From contig NW_019091456.1 of NCBI RefSeq assembly GCF_001949145.1, forward strand, positions 739,224 to 799,223: a stretch of 60,000 nucleotides of DNA, given 5' to 3'. Below are positions 59,583-60,000 of the stretch, one piece after another (positions within the stretch are counted from its first letter, which is position 1; each line of letters starts with the position of its first letter). Source of the DNA: Acanthaster planci. Taxonomy: Eukaryota > Echinodermata > Asteroidea > Valvatida > Acanthasteridae. A program made the translations under genes and the position numbers. Under the pieces are notes generated by a model that was given only the letters and a program-made list of their open reading frames with translations, searched no databases and was not told where the DNA came from.

Positions 59583-59600
59583 GTTGAGGCTAAATGTCAA

Positions 59601-60000
59601 TGTCAAGGTTATTGCCTGTCATTTTATGAAGTATTTTCCCCTCAGAGCATGACATCCATGGGGCAGCTATGTCCCACGATAAAGGGTCAGCACGGGTCCT
59701 GCCGAATTGGTCGGGCATAATTTGGGTTTCCATTAACAAAGGCGTCTTCTTAAGGTTCTGCCAAGGGTTCGTTGCACAGCAGAAAAAGATCCTAACAACC
59801 GTGGTAATAGTTAGAACATGATGTGATGTTTGCCATTAATCTAATGATTGATCACTGAATTCGAGGGAAGCATGGAAAATGGCTTCTGCCACTCAATGTT
59901 GTGCGACACTGAATTTTGAAAGGAGGCATTCCCTTTCAATTTTCTATCTCGTCCCCATTGGGCAAGAGACCACTGCCTCTTCACAAATGCATGGATTCCT
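59601..60000. other. Downstream flank
   Basis: I see no gene, repeat or RNA in the last 400 bases. Confidence 0.6.

Larger units (their letters stand above)
55889..59600 (+). other. Probable long 3' UTR of sestrin
   Basis: No coding exon of any family is visible after the stop. Two AATAAA signals lie at 58223-58228 and 59577-59582, giving possible 3' UTRs of about 2.4 and 3.7 kb. An AU-rich TTATTTATT is present at about 57798. A group of four CCAAT boxes lies at 56233-56427. Actual extent is unknown; part could be intergenic. Confidence 0.45.

Overview
This is a draft-assembly piece of an animal nuclear genome, with three N gaps and long introns with GT...AG ends. It carries the 3' end of one gene and the whole of a second, both on the + strand. 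Compact GC-richer exons sit in AT-rich sequence full of the palindromes TACATGTA and TACCGGTA, small inverted-repeat transposons and tRNA-derived repeats. With the protein relationships, this suggests an invertebrate deuterostome such as a sea star or other echinoderm, hemichordate or lancelet; I cannot fix the species.

Layout. Positions 1-174 and 9188-9390 are the last two coding exons of an unconventional myosin VI (MYO6). They encode the end of the C-terminal cargo-binding domain and are separated by a 9-kb intron. Positions 9391 to about 18250 are the MYO6 3' flank and intergenic DNA, with two copies of one 176-bp inverted-repeat element and a strong hairpin. From about 18.3 kb to beyond 58 kb lies a single sestrin gene. 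It has a TATA/initiator-like promoter and a probable non-coding first exon (18321-18516), and two alternative coding first exons, 1A (19618-19953) and 1B (31232-31339). Both first exons end in phase 0 and fit the same ten downstream coding exons, which end at a stop at 55886-55888. The last 4.1 kb looks like a long 3' UTR with two AATAAA signals.

How it works together. Myosin VI is the minus-end-directed actin motor of endocytosis. Sestrin is the stress-induced, leucine-sensing inhibitor of GATOR2/mTORC1. The two are neighbours but share no pathway I can see; human MYO6 and SESN1 are also both on 6q. The conceptual sestrin is 560 aa with exon 1A (SESN1-like N-terminus) or 484 aa with exon 1B (short, SESN2/3-like in length). 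Every leucine-pocket residue I could align is kept. Two positions studied in human SESN2 differ: the proposed peroxidase histidine (H132) is Gln, and S190, near the GATOR2-binding surface, is Ala.

I found no CRISPR array, operon, rRNA or intact viral element, as expected for animal nuclear DNA. The most interesting items are the two-promoter sestrin with its uORF-packed leader, the active-site substitutions, an 8-bp-TSD hAT-type MITE, two further MITE families, and a 29-bp minisatellite in which a palindrome is kept by paired changes.
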